NCBI GenBank assembly: GCA_050247075.1
Contig: JBFWUW010000044.1
Location: 1-58,192 of the forward strand
Direction of reading: 5' to 3'
Length of the DNA stretch: 58,192 nt
Source: JBFWUW01 sp050247075
Lineage (GTDB): Bacteria > Planctomycetota > Planctomycetia > Pirellulales > JBFWUW01
In this document: positions 36,829 through 45,821 of the stretch, one piece after another
How positions within the stretch are numbered: position 1 is the first letter of the stretch
Layout: each line of letters opens with the position of its first letter
Made by a program: the position numbers and the translations under genes
Notes under the pieces: generated by a model
The model's input: only the letters and a program-made list of their open reading frames with translations
Database searches by the model: none
What the model was told of the DNA's origin: nothing

Positions 36829-38529
36829 ATGCGACGGATGATTGTTCTCTGGGCCTTGCTGGTGCCGTGTCCTTTGGCGGGCATGTACATGGCACCTTCC
36901 GCCGCCGCCCAAGAGGCCCCCGCCGAGGCCACGCCCGAGCGCATCGCCGAGCTGATCCAACAGCTTGGCGACGATGATTTTTTCGTCCGCGAACGGGCAC
37001 AGACCGAGCTGCAAGGGATTGGCTTTGAGGCCTTCGACGCGTTGACCGCCGCCGAGACCGACGACGACATTGAGATCTCGGCCCGGGCCAAATACTTGTT
37101 GCGCAAAATTCGCGTGGAGTGGGTGGCCGAGTCGGACTCGCCGCAAGTCAAGGAGATTCTGAAGGACTACGAGCGGGCCAACACCACCGACCGGCTGCAG
37201 AGGATGCAACGCCTGGCCCAGTTGCCCGACGACGCCGGCCTGCCCGCCTTGTGCCGCTTGCTGCGGTTCGAGCAATCTCCCATCAACGCCAAGCAAGCGG
37301 CGTTGCGGGTGATGGAATTGCCGAACACCGAGACCACCGATTGGGCGCGGCGGGAAAAGATCATCACCGAGACACTGGCCCGCACGCAACGGTCGCCGGC
37401 GGAATGGCTGAAGGTCTATCTGGCGGCGCACCACGACCTGGCGGCGGCTTATGCCGACTGGGCCGCCTTGTGCTCGGCCGAGGAACAGACCTTGTCTCAA
37501 TACCCCGATCAAACCCAGGCCGAGGTGGTGCTGGCTTTGCTGCGGCAACAGATTGAATGGCTTGACCAGTTGAACCGCGGCGACGAAAGCTTGGACGTAC
37601 TCAAGCGGATGCTGGCGCTAGCGGCCGGCGATGCCGACGCGTTGCGGGCCGTGGCCGTGCAGTTCTATAAACTGGCCGAAAAACGGGAGCAAAGCGGCGA
37701 TGAGGATGCCGCGCAAAACATTGCCGATCAGGCCCGGGCCATCAGCCCTGGCAACACCATTGAACACTTGCGGGTGGCCATTCAATTGCGCGGCATGGGG
37801 TTGCTGAAATGGGCCGAGCAAGAGTATCGGCATGTGATTTCGTTGGGTCCGCCGGGGCGGGAGTTCACGCTGTTGGCGCAATGGTCGCTGGCCGAGATGC
37901 TGCACGACCAAGACAAGGAACTGGCCGCCGCCGAGGTCTTGCAACCCGCCGCCGCGGCCATGCAAGAGAACGTCCGCCAGGGGAATGCCCAAAACAACCG
38001 GGGACGCGAGCCGGGTGAAAGCCGCGCCCGCATGCATTACTTTTTTGCCAACCACTTCGCGGCCCAGGGCGACCGCGACAAGCAGATTGAACATTTAGAG
38101 GCGGGCCTGAAGGATAACCCGCTGGATGCCGACGTGCTGATTGCCATGTACCGCCTGCCCGAGCAAACGCCGGAGTGGAAAGAGCGGACCAAGAAGGCCA
38201 TCGAAAAGGCGGCGGCCGCCTTCCGGCAAGAAATTGAAAATGATCCCGACAACCCGGAGAACGCCATCCCCTACAACCAGTTGGCCTGGCTGATTGGCAA
38301 TACCGAGGGGGACTACGACGAGGCCGTGCGATCGGCCCTGAAAGCCCTGGAGTTGCGGCCCGAAACGCCGGAATACATGGACACGCTGGGCCGCTGCTAT
38401 TTCACCAAGGGGGACCTGGAGAACGCCATCAAGCACCAGTCCAAGGCGGTGGAATTGGACCCGCACTCAGGCCAGATGCAGCGGCAGTTGGAACTGTTTC
38501 TGGCGGCCCAGGCCGAAAAGCAGAAGTAA
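36829..38529 (+). CDS. Exported TPR-repeat protein
   Basis: A 566-residue protein with a signal peptide (MRRMIVLWALLVPCPLAGMY, cleaved after AAAQ). The first 80 residues after it (IAELIQQLGDDDFFVRERAQ) match the HEAT-like segment that opens many planctomycete proteins. From about 220 on there are TPR-like helical pairs, clearest at the end (NQLAWLIGNTEGDYDEAVRS, PEYMDTLGRCYFTKGDLENA). The ATG at 36829 has GAGGAA about 6 bases upstream; a frame from 36712 lacks a signal. Likely a periplasmic protein-interaction scaffold. The downstream DUF2752 gene follows at once. Confidence 0.8.
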   Translation: MRRMIVLWALLVPCPLAGMYMAPSAAAQEAPAEATPERIAELIQQLGDDDFFVRERAQTELQGIGFEAFDALTAAETDDDIEISARAKYLLRKIRVEWVAESDSPQVKEILKDYERANTTDRLQRMQRLAQLPDDAGLPALCRLLRFEQSPINAKQAALRVMELPNTETTDWARREKIITETLARTQRSPAEWLKVYLAAHHDLAAAYADWAALCSAEEQTLSQYPDQTQAEVVLALLRQQIEWLDQLNRGDESLDVLKRMLALAAGDADALRAVAVQFYKLAEKREQSGDEDAAQNIADQARAISPGNTIEHLRVAIQLRGMGLLKWAEQEYRHVISLGPPGREFTLLAQWSLAEMLHDQDKELAAAEVLQPAAAAMQENVRQGNAQNNRGREPGESRARMHYFFANHFAAQGDRDKQIEHLEAGLKDNPLDADVLIAMYRLPEQTPEWKERTKKAIEKAAAAFRQEIENDPDNPENAIPYNQLAWLIGNTEGDYDEAVRSALKALELRPETPEYMDTLGRCYFTKGDLENAIKHQSKAVELDPHSGQMQRQLELFLAAQAEKQK

Positions 38530-38530
38530 C

Positions 38531-39070
38531 GTGGACCGCATGAGCGTTTTGCCAGACACCGTGTTCACGAACCGGGAACAACCGGCCTGGACCGATCGAC
38601 CGGAGTCGCCGTTTGAAGTGTCGGCGCAGCCAGCGCGGGCGTGGCGCGGCCTGGTCGCACTGGACCTGGTGATCTTGCTGGCCGCGACGGCCGTGGTGGC
38701 CCTGGCCGCCCTGTTGCAAATTCACCAAGAGAGGGAAGTCTGGCTGTTCGATTTTCAACTGCCCGAGACTTGCTCTTGGCGGCGGATTTACCATGTTGAT
38801 TGCATGGGGTGCGGACTAACCCGTTCGTTCATTTCGCTGGCGCACTTCTCGCCGCTGCAAGCCTGGCGATACAATCCCGCGGGGCTGGTGTTGTTTGCCG
38901 GTGTGCTGTACCAGTTTCCGTTTCGCGCGGCGCAACTGTGGCGTTTCCGACGCGGCTTGCCGGCGCTGTCGCCCCCCTTGCCGCTCTACCTGGGCTGGGT
39001 CGTGCTGGCGATCGTCACGCTGCTGACGCAATGGACGATTCGCACCGGCTGGGACTTGATAATGAGTTAA
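38531..39070 (+). CDS. DUF2752 membrane protein
   Basis: A 179-residue protein of the DUF2752 family, with three hydrophobic helices and the family's hallmark CMGCGLTRSFISLAH (a CxxCGxTR motif) followed by the YNPAGLVLF segment. Function unknown; the paired cysteines could bind a metal or form a disulfide. The start may be the GTG at 38531 or the ATG at 38540; neither has a strong ribosome binding site. It begins one base after the TPR gene's stop codon, so co-expression is likely. It converges on the nitrilase gene with a 4-base overlap of the ends. Confidence 0.8.
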   Translation: MDRMSVLPDTVFTNREQPAWTDRPESPFEVSAQPARAWRGLVALDLVILLAATAVVALAALLQIHQEREVWLFDFQLPETCSWRRIYHVDCMGCGLTRSFISLAHFSPLQAWRYNPAGLVLFAGVLYQFPFRAAQLWRFRRGLPALSPPLPLYLGWVVLAIVTLLTQWTIRTGWDLIMS

Positions 39071-40029
39071 GGCGTTGTCAGCGGAATGTCTTGCAGCAGC
39101 ATGAATTCTTGCGAGTCTTGGCGATCGGACGAGGCTGGCATTTGGGCCAGCGTTGCTCCGTCGGGACCGATGAACCAGGCACCACTGGCCCAGGAGCCGG
39201 CTGGCGGCGCCGGGCCGGCGGGCGGATCGAACTGGGGATTGTAGTAGGCCGCGTGATTGTGCAGGGCCGCGTAGATGTTCAGATGGTCGCACCAGCCGCC
39301 GCTGGGGACCCGGGCGCGTCCCGCCTGGTTGGAGGTGTCGGCCTCGACCAGTTGGCCGTCGAACTTGCCGCCAAACCGCTGGCGAAACTTGTACCAGCCG
39401 TTGATGGTGCCGCCGGTAGTGTTCGCGTGCGAGCCATACACAATCCGCGCGCCGGCGTCGGCCAGTCCCTGGATGTTCAAGAAATCGCTGCCGTCCGCGC
39501 AAATGAAAAGCCCTATCTTTATGCCTTTAACTTCCACCACGGTGTATTCGGTGCCCGGTTCGGACTGAAAGACTTTTTCGGCCGTCATCCAAATTTTGTG
39601 ATGCCGGCCCAGCAGCGAACCGTCTGGCCCGATCACGAACTGCGTGTCCCAACATTTGCCTTGTTCGTCAATCTCGGCGATGCCAGCACTGACGTAAACC
39701 TGCTTTTCGGCGGCCTTGGCGGCCAAGGCCCGCACTTGCGGCGCGTCGAGCTTTAAGAAAGGCATGGATTTGTCGCACTTGTAGCCGCTCAGCGACATCT
39801 CCGGAAAGCCAATAAACTCTGCCCCCTCGGCCGCTGCCTTGTCGATAAAATAGAGGTGGCGGTCGAGGTTCTTTTGCAAATTGGCCGGATCGTCCGCCGA
39901 GTAGAGCGACTTGATATTCACTAAGGCCATGCGCAACGTGTCGGCCGGGCGTTCCTCGGCAAGCGTGCCAGCCGGGGTGGCGGCCAGTAATAGCAGCAGG
40001 CCAAGGCCCAACAGGGACAAGCGGTGCAT
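39067..40029 (-). CDS. Secreted carbon-nitrogen hydrolase (nitrilase superfamily)
   Basis: A 320-residue exported protein: signal peptide at 1-24, then a nitrilase-superfamily fold with the catalytic triad Glu77 (FIGFPEMSLSGY), Lys145 (GRHHKIWM) and Cys177 (GLFICADGSDF). The family hydrolyses nitriles, amides, carbamoyl groups or N-acyl bonds. A signal peptide is uncommon, since most members are cytoplasmic. The ATG at 40029 has GGGAG 8 bases upstream; a longer frame to 40182 has no signal and is rejected. Substrate unknown. Confidence 0.85.
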   Translation of the reverse strand: MHRLSLLGLGLLLLLAATPAGTLAEERPADTLRMALVNIKSLYSADDPANLQKNLDRHLYFIDKAAAEGAEFIGFPEMSLSGYKCDKSMPFLKLDAPQVRALAAKAAEKQVYVSAGIAEIDEQGKCWDTQFVIGPDGSLLGRHHKIWMTAEKVFQSEPGTEYTVVEVKGIKIGLFICADGSDFLNIQGLADAGARIVYGSHANTTGGTINGWYKFRQRFGGKFDGQLVEADTSNQAGRARVPSGGWCDHLNIYAALHNHAAYYNPQFDPPAGPAPPAGSWASGAWFIGPDGATLAQMPASSDRQDSQEFMLLQDIPLTTP

Positions 40030-40116
40030 GGCGAGAACTCCCAAGGAGGCGAGAATCTGGTAGGTCGATTGCTTACGTAAGGGTACCCGCGGCGGTGGCG
40101 GCGTTCCAGCAGCGAT

Positions 40117-40183
40117 TGGTGGGACATCGCGGGTGATGACGTCTATGACTAGCGGGGTCGATTTCCGCTCGTGCCACCCCATA
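40117..40183 (+). repeat. Family A palindromic unit, single copy
   Basis: About 67 bases beginning TGGTGGGACATCGCGGGT and ending CCGCTCGTGCCACCCCATA. It has the layout of each half of the element at 24642-24794, with an unrelated middle. It lies in the spacer between the divergent nitrilase and efflux-operon genes. Confidence 0.8.
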
Positions 40184-40301
40184 GGTACTGCCCTATTTAA
40201 GCTTCTCTTAATGACTTAGAGCTGTATCGCGCCTACAATGAAGGAGTTTCCTCCCGTGGCAGGGCTGTCGCGGCGCGTACTCTAATTTCCAGGCGGTTTG
40301 G

Positions 40302-42068
40302 ATGATGAGCAAGCAACCGATCCATCGGCAAGTCAGCAATCGCCGCGGCCGCGTGGCGTGGGGCTGGCTGTTGGGCTTGGCGTGCGCCCCCATGCTGGCC
40401 TTTGCCACCTGGCAAATGCTGCCAGATCGTTCCGAGGCGGGGACGGGGCCGATCTCCGTGCCGGTGGAACGGGGCGTGTTTGTATTTGAAGTCACCGAGC
40501 GGGGAGAGGTTGAGAGCAGCAACAACGTCGAGGTCCGTTGCGATGTCAAGTCGCGGTCCACGACCGGCATGGTTATCAAGAAGCTGATCGCCGAGGGGGC
40601 CATGGTCCAGCCGGGCGACGTGGTTTGCGAGTTCGACGATTCGGCCCTGCAAGACGAGCTGATCCAGCAGCAGATCATGTGCAACAACAGCCGCGCCCTG
40701 GTGACGCAGGCCGAATACGCGCTGAAGACGGCCGAGACCTCTCTGGAGGAGTACCAGGAAGGAACTTTCAAGCAAGAGGTCGAACTGGTACAGAGCGAGA
40801 TCGCCCTGGCCGAGGAAAACGTCCGCCGTGCCCGGCAGTATTTGCAGCACAGCAAAAAGCTGGCGGCCAAGGGCTACATTACTCCGCTACAACTGAAGGC
40901 CGACGATTTCGCCGTCAACAAGGCCGAGGGCGAGTTGAAAGCCGCGCGGACCAAGTTAGACGTGGCCCAGCGATTTACCTTTCGCAAAATGGTCGACCAA
41001 CTGACGGCCGACCTGGAAACCGCCAAGGTCAAGCTGGAGTCCGAACAGAAGAGCCACGAGCTGGACGAACGCAAGCGGGAATGGATTGAAGAGCAAATCG
41101 AAAACTGCATTGTCAAGGCACCGGTGGAGGGGCAGGTCGTCTACGCCAATCCCTCCAGCAGCCGAGGCAACAACAACGAGCCCTTGATCCAGGAAGGGAC
41201 CGCCATCCGCGAGCGGCAGGCCATCATCCGCCTGCCCGACCCGACCAAAATGCAGGTCAAGGCCAAGATCAATGAGTCCCGCATCGACTTGATCAAGTCG
41301 GGCATGAAAGCCACGGTGCGGCTGGATGCCTTTCCCGATATTCCCCTGTCGGGCGTGGTCACCAAGGTTGACGACTACCCGCTGTCGGCCAACTGGTTCA
41401 GTTCTTCGGTCAAGGAGTATGGCACCAACGTCAAGATCGACAATCCCCCCCCTGGCATGCGGGCCGGCATGACGGCCGCCGTGCAGATTCATGTGGAACA
41501 ACTGCCCGACGTAGTCCAAGCGCCGGTCCACGCGGTGATTGAAAACGGCAAGCAGCACTTCTGCCTGGTAACCAAGGAAGGCGTGCGGAGCTTGCGGGAG
41601 ATCGAAATCGGCTCGTCGAACGACAAGTTTTTGGTGGTCAAAGGGGGCCTGGAGCCGGGCGAAAAGATTGTCCTAAATCCACGTGCCCACCTAGGAAATC
41701 TCAAGCTGCCAGAAATTCCCGTGGAGGCCGCCCGCCCGGCCGAGCAATTTGCCCGCGTGGATGTGGAAGGGGGGGCCACGGCCAGCGACGGCGAGGAAAA
41801 GCCGCGCCGCGGTAAGCGGCCCGGCGGCGGCAATGCGGCGGGCATCGCGGCGTCCATTTTGCAAAATGCCGACAAGGATGGCGACGGCAAGATCAGCGAG
41901 GACGAAGCGCCCGACCGCATGAAGGCCAATTTCGCCCAGACCGATGCCAACAAAGATGGCTTCATCGATGTCCAGGAAATGGCCGCTGGGCTAGCCAAGG
42001 CCATGGCGGCGGGGGCTGGGGCAACTCCGCCGGGCGAGAGTGGCGCCGGTGGGGGCGGGGGCCAATGA
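40302..42068 (+). CDS. Membrane-fusion (HlyD/MacA-like) adaptor with EF-hand tail
   Basis: The 588-residue adaptor of a MacAB-type exporter. An N-terminal membrane anchor (about 20-40) is followed by a split lipoyl domain, a long alpha-helical hairpin (about 120-270, with many Glu/Lys/Gln heptads such as EQKSHELDERKREWIEEQIE) and a beta-barrel domain. The last 70 residues hold two EF-hand loops, DKDGDGKISEDE and DANKDGFIDVQE, followed by a Gly-rich tail. Its stop overlaps the ATPase start by 4 bases (ATGA), so translation is coupled. The EF hands suggest calcium-sensitive assembly; that is inference. Confidence 0.88.
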   Translation: MMSKQPIHRQVSNRRGRVAWGWLLGLACAPMLAFATWQMLPDRSEAGTGPISVPVERGVFVFEVTERGEVESSNNVEVRCDVKSRSTTGMVIKKLIAEGAMVQPGDVVCEFDDSALQDELIQQQIMCNNSRALVTQAEYALKTAETSLEEYQEGTFKQEVELVQSEIALAEENVRRARQYLQHSKKLAAKGYITPLQLKADDFAVNKAEGELKAARTKLDVAQRFTFRKMVDQLTADLETAKVKLESEQKSHELDERKREWIEEQIENCIVKAPVEGQVVYANPSSSRGNNNEPLIQEGTAIRERQAIIRLPDPTKMQVKAKINESRIDLIKSGMKATVRLDAFPDIPLSGVVTKVDDYPLSANWFSSSVKEYGTNVKIDNPPPGMRAGMTAAVQIHVEQLPDVVQAPVHAVIENGKQHFCLVTKEGVRSLREIEIGSSNDKFLVVKGGLEPGEKIVLNPRAHLGNLKLPEIPVEAARPAEQFARVDVEGGATASDGEEKPRRGKRPGGGNAAGIAASILQNADKDGDGKISEDEAPDRMKANFAQTDANKDGFIDVQEMAAGLAKAMAAGAGATPPGESGAGGGGGQ

Positions 42069-42760
42069 CACCGCCGGCCAAGCTGGCGGCCCGCATTGAA
42101 GGGTTGCGGCGCGAATACCACCTAGGGGGAGAGACCGTCCACGCGCTGCGCGGCGTCAGCTTTGACGTGCCCGAGGGGGACTATATCGCCATCATGGGCC
42201 CTTCGGGATCGGGCAAATCGACGTTGCTCAATTTGTTGGGCTGCCTCGACCGGCCCACCGCCGGCCGCTACATCCTGGGACCAGACGACGTGGCCCAATT
42301 GGACGACGACCGCCTGAGCGAGGTCCGCGCCCAGCGCATCGGTTTTATTTTTCAGTCGTACAATTTAATCCAGCAGCTAAACGTGTTGGAAAACATTGAA
42401 GTCCCCGTCCACTATGCCGGACTGGGAGGGAGCGACTACCGCCGCCGGGCCATTCAACTGGCGCAGCGCGTTGGGCTGGCCGACCGGCTGGACCACCGCC
42501 CCAACCAGTTGTCGGGCGGACAACAGCAACGGGCGGCTATTGCCCGCAGCCTGGTGAACGATCCTTATTTTATTCTGGCGGACGAACCGACCGGCAACTT
42601 GGACTCGGTGACAACGGAAAGCATTCTGGAACTGCTGGCCGAACTCAACGACGAAGGGAAGACGATCATGATGGTCACGCACGAGGACGATGTGGCCCGC
42701 CGCAGCAAACGCATCATTCGCCTCAAGGATGGCCTGCTGGTTTCGGACGAACGTACATGA
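42065..42760 (+). CDS. ABC transporter ATP-binding protein (MacB/LolD-like)
   Basis: A 231-residue ATPase with Walker A GPSGSGKST (45-53), Q-loop FIFQSYNLI, signature LSGGQQQR, Walker B YFILADEPTG and the H-loop MVTHEDD. The short length and the FQSYNLIQQLNVLENIEVP sequence are typical of the MacB/LolD/FtsE subgroup, which powers mechanotransmission rather than classic transport. Overlaps the adaptor upstream and the permease downstream by 4 bases each. Energises the membrane complex from the cytoplasmic side. Confidence 0.95.
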   Translation: MTPPAKLAARIEGLRREYHLGGETVHALRGVSFDVPEGDYIAIMGPSGSGKSTLLNLLGCLDRPTAGRYILGPDDVAQLDDDRLSEVRAQRIGFIFQSYNLIQQLNVLENIEVPVHYAGLGGSDYRRRAIQLAQRVGLADRLDHRPNQLSGGQQQRAAIARSLVNDPYFILADEPTGNLDSVTTESILELLAELNDEGKTIMMVTHEDDVARRSKRIIRLKDGLLVSDERT

Positions 42761-44082
42761 GCGGCGCATCGCTAAACACTTGGAAGCTGGGGGCCAAGAG
42801 CCTGCTGTTGCATCCGTTGCGCTCCTCGCTGACGGTGCTGGGCATTTTTATTGGCGTGGCCAGCGTGATCTGGCTGCTGGCCATCGGCGAGGGGATCAGC
42901 CGCAAGGCCCAAGAGCAGATTGAAGGGCTGGGGGCCAGCAACATTATCGTACGCTCGATTAAGCCCTCCAACGAATCGACGGCCAGTGTGCGGGGAGCGG
43001 TCCCCTATGGGCTGACACGGCTCGATTACGAGCGGCTGGTGGAGACCATTCCCACCATCGACCGGGCGCTCCCCATTCGCGAGCTGCGGCGGCAGTTTCG
43101 CTATAGCGACAAGCTGGTCGATGGCAGACTGGTCGGCTGCACGCCCGAATATGCGGAAGTCACCCATCTGTCTGTGTCCCGCGGGCACTTCATCACCGAT
43201 GCCGAATTGAAGGAACGCCACAATATTTGCTGCCTGTCCGCCGAGGTGGCCGAGAAGCTATTTTCCTATGAAGACCCCATAGGCCAGAAGATCCACGTTG
43301 ATGAAGCCTACTACGTCGTCGTCGGCGTGATGAAGCCGCGGGCACCCACTTCGGGCATCGGCGGATCGTTCGCCGCGCAAGATTTTTCCAGCGACGTGTA
43401 CATTCCCATCTCCACGCTTTGGGCACGCATTGGCGACATGGTCGTCACGCGGCGGTCTGGCTCGTTTGAAGGCGAGATTTTGGAAGTCAGCCAGATAACG
43501 TTGCGGGTGGGCAAGGTGGCCCACGTCATGGAGACGGCCGAGATCGTCAAGAATTCGCTCAAACGGTTCCACAAGGCGGACGACTACGGCCTGACGGTAC
43601 CGCTAGAACTGCTGGAGCAAGCCAAGACAACCCGCATGATGTTCATTCTGTTCATGGGGCTGATTGCCGCTATTTCGCTGTTGGTGGGGGGTATCGGCAT
43701 TATGAATATTATGCTGGCCACGGTTACCGAGCGGACGCGCGAAATTGGCATTCGCCGCGCGCTGGGGGCCAAGAAGCGCGACATCACCATGCAGTTCTTG
43801 GCCGAGACGGTTCTACTGTCGGTCGTGGGGGGAGTGATTGGCGTCTTGGTGGGGATAGCTTGCCGCCCCGCCACCGACGGCTTGCGTTCGTTGGTGACCT
43901 GGTTCTTCCCCGATTTTATCAAGGGCCTGCCCGACTTGATCCGGACGGTGTCGCCGGAACTGGTCCCTTGGTCGATTCCGCTGGCGTTTGGCATCGCCGT
44001 GGTGGTTGGTCTCATCTTCGGACTTTACCCGGCCCGCCGCGCCGCTTCGATGGACCCGGTAGAGGCGCTCCGGCACGAATAG
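42757..44082 (+). CDS. ABC transporter permease (MacB/FtsX family)
   Basis: A 441-residue membrane protein with the MacB topology: an N-terminal helix (about 22-45), a large periplasmic domain (about 60-280) and three C-terminal helices. The FtsX signature is clear in LLVGGIGIMNIMLATVTERT, EIGIRRALGAKKRDI and GLYPARRAASMDPVEALRHE. With the adaptor and the ATPase it completes a tripartite export or mechanotransmission system. The cargo is not indicated by neighbours. Confidence 0.93.
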   Translation: MSGASLNTWKLGAKSLLLHPLRSSLTVLGIFIGVASVIWLLAIGEGISRKAQEQIEGLGASNIIVRSIKPSNESTASVRGAVPYGLTRLDYERLVETIPTIDRALPIRELRRQFRYSDKLVDGRLVGCTPEYAEVTHLSVSRGHFITDAELKERHNICCLSAEVAEKLFSYEDPIGQKIHVDEAYYVVVGVMKPRAPTSGIGGSFAAQDFSSDVYIPISTLWARIGDMVVTRRSGSFEGEILEVSQITLRVGKVAHVMETAEIVKNSLKRFHKADDYGLTVPLELLEQAKTTRMMFILFMGLIAAISLLVGGIGIMNIMLATVTERTREIGIRRALGAKKRDITMQFLAETVLLSVVGGVIGVLVGIACRPATDGLRSLVTWFFPDFIKGLPDLIRTVSPELVPWSIPLAFGIAVVVGLIFGLYPARRAASMDPVEALRHE

Positions 44083-44084
44083 GT

Positions 44085-44156
44085 TGTAGGAGGCGATTCC
44101 ATCGCCGATTGCCGCGTGTTACGTCGTGCCAATCGGCGATGAAATCGCCTCCTACA
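44085..44156. repeat. Family B inverted pair between convergent genes
   Basis: Left arm 44085-44110 (begins TGTAGGAGGCGATTCCATCG) and right arm 44131-44156 are complementary over 26 bases with one mismatch, around a 20-base loop. It sits 2 bases after the permease stop and 5 before the uppP stop. The long stem could act as a bidirectional terminator, though no T-run follows. Confidence 0.85.
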
Positions 44157-44161
44157 GTTAA

Positions 44162-44950
44162 CTACGCCGCCAATTGCCATGCGACGACCGCGATCCCAAT
44201 TCCGATACACCACCAGCCGAACCAATGCAGGCGGCCTGCTTGCAGCCAGTGCAGTAGCCACTTCAAGGCCAAGACACCGACCAGAAACGAGACAATCGCT
44301 CCCACCAGCAGTTGTTGCCAGGGGACGGCGGGCCCGCTTCCTTCGCGGAAGTACTCGATCAGTTCGTTGAGGCAAGCTCCCCCCACGGCCGGCAATGCCA
44401 TCAAGAACGAGAATGTCGCCGCCGCGTCACGCCGCAGGCCGTTCCCCAGGCCGGCGGCAATGGTGGTGCAACTTCGCGAGATGCCAGGCAGCGGGGCCAG
44501 CGACTGGGCCATGCCGATCCAAAGTGCTTGGCGATGCGTAAGTTGGGGGTAGTCGGCCGTGCCTCCCTGCCGCCGAGCTGCCCATAACAATATCAGCCCA
44601 TTGATCGGCAACAAAATGCCGGTCAGCAGGGTACTCTTGAGCGGTTCCTCGGCATATTTTCGCAGGGGCAATCCGACCAGTACGACCGGAATGGTCGCCA
44701 CGATCAACAGCCCTATCACACGGCGATCCGCCCCCAGCAGCCGCCAGATTCGCCCCCAGAACACGACCACGATCGACAACAACGTACCAGCGTGCAAAAC
44801 GATGGTCAGTTGCAGCCCTTCGGGAATCGTTTGCCCGGCCAGGCTGCGCAATAGCCCCTCGGCAATCACCAGATGCCCGTCGGAACTGATCGGCAGAAAC
44901 TCCGTAATCCCCTGCACCATGGCCAGTACGATGACGGATAAGTAGTCCAT
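44162..44950 (-). CDS. uppP: Undecaprenyl-diphosphatase (UppP/BacA)
   Basis: Integral membrane phosphatase that regenerates undecaprenyl phosphate, the lipid carrier for peptidoglycan and other envelope polymers. The 262-residue length and about eight helices fit the family. The two catalytic motifs are QGITEFLPISSDGH at 13-26 and PLPGISRSCTTI (about 153-164), where the usual Ser-Gly-x-Thr is Ser-Cys-Thr-Thr. AGGA lies 6 bases before the ATG. Its presence fits a genome with lipid-linked envelope polymers; planctomycetes do make peptidoglycan. Confidence 0.93.
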   Translation of the reverse strand: MDYLSVIVLAMVQGITEFLPISSDGHLVIAEGLLRSLAGQTIPEGLQLTIVLHAGTLLSIVVVFWGRIWRLLGADRRVIGLLIVATIPVVLVGLPLRKYAEEPLKSTLLTGILLPINGLILLWAARRQGGTADYPQLTHRQALWIGMAQSLAPLPGISRSCTTIAAGLGNGLRRDAAATFSFLMALPAVGGACLNELIEYFREGSGPAVPWQQLLVGAIVSFLVGVLALKWLLHWLQAGRLHWFGWWCIGIGIAVVAWQLAA

Positions 44951-45821
44951 GATCGGTCCTGGTTTCCGCGATAGAGAGAAAAACGCCCGCCGAACGGAGT
45001 TTCACCTGACGGACGCGTGGGGCGGAAAAGTATAGCCCCTGCCAGCCCGGCAGGAATTGCAATTCCCAGGGCAGAATTTGCAAGAACGATGGCCTTCTGG
45101 CGGCTGTTTTGGCCTTACTTCCAAGAAAGAAACTTCCGCCTGGCCCTGCTGCCAAGTGTGCGGTTTGAATCGCCTGGGGCGCGTTTTCCCACAGTTGGGC
45201 ATCAAAATGGGAGAAATGCGGGCTACTTGTCCGCTGGAAGCCAGAAATGCGGATGTACGTGGGGGAATGCCGCGTGGTTCGCTGCTGGCACGGTCTGGCC
45301 GAAACCTGGGAGTTTGTTTCTCGGTTTGGCCCGATTCGTGCAGTAGGGGACTATTGCCCAAGTAGTTTGCCGTGGGAAACCTCCGCGGCTGACGGCTGGG
45401 CAAACCTTGTGGAGGCGGGCCGCTCGAAAGCCCCGCAAGGTTGCTGCAAAGTAGTCCGCCAGGCGAAACGTTCGCCGGGCGGACCTCTCTGGACCGGCCA
45501 TGCTGCCGCAGGAAGCGGCAACGCCACGGATGGTAGGCGTTTGTCGTACTTTCGTTCCGCACGGAAATCGCAATAAAACCGTTCCCAATGTCGGGATAGG
45601 TGCGTTCCGCGCGGCCTACACCCTGTGGCAACGGCTACGCCATTTTTGGCGGCAGCCGGTTGGAGAAATCTTCCGTGAGATTTTTTGACGCATCGCAAAT
45701 CGTGGCCTATATTGTCAGTGGCCGACCGAGCCGACCCTCTCGACCGGCCATTTCCACAGCCACTTTCTGCGAGCCCGCCCGGGGGCCCGCGAGTGTCGCC
45801 CCAGCGACGCACTCGGGGACC
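44951..45821. other. Gene-free divergent spacer, 871 bases
   Basis: Lies between divergent uppP and the CtpA-type protease gene. No open frame on either strand has a ribosome binding site, signal or recognisable content; the longest (45002-45631, minus) looks random. Includes a perfect 14-base palindrome GGAATTGCAATTCC (45053-45066), a hairpin CCTGCC/GGCAGG (45038-45054), and the dense hairpin cluster described next. Could hold a long 5' leader or a non-coding RNA. Confidence 0.6.
45365..45566 (+). other. Candidate structured RNA or leader (hairpin cluster)
   Basis: Sequential perfect stems: GTTTGCC/GGCAAAC (45365-45371 with 45399-45405); AACCTTG/CAAGGTT (45403-45409 with 45436-45442), sharing three bases with the first; GTCCGCC/GGCGGAC enclosing GGCGAA/TTCGCC (45454-45484, one mismatch between them); TGCCGC/GCGGCA (45504-45520); TTCC/GGAA (45555-45566). 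The overlap of the first two stems would permit alternative folds. GC-rich DNA forms hairpins by chance, so this is a hypothesis. The strand is unproven; plus is assumed because the protease gene lies downstream. Confidence 0.3.

Noticed and set aside
36486..37151. N-terminal extension of the LamG gene by about 220 residues
   Set aside because: It crosses the family D hairpin repeat and the antisense of the TPR gene; the signal peptide begins only near 36485.
45002..45631. 209-residue minus-strand open frame in the large spacer
   Set aside because: No ribosome binding site, no recognisable domain, and Pro/Arg/Ser-rich composition unlike the real genes here.
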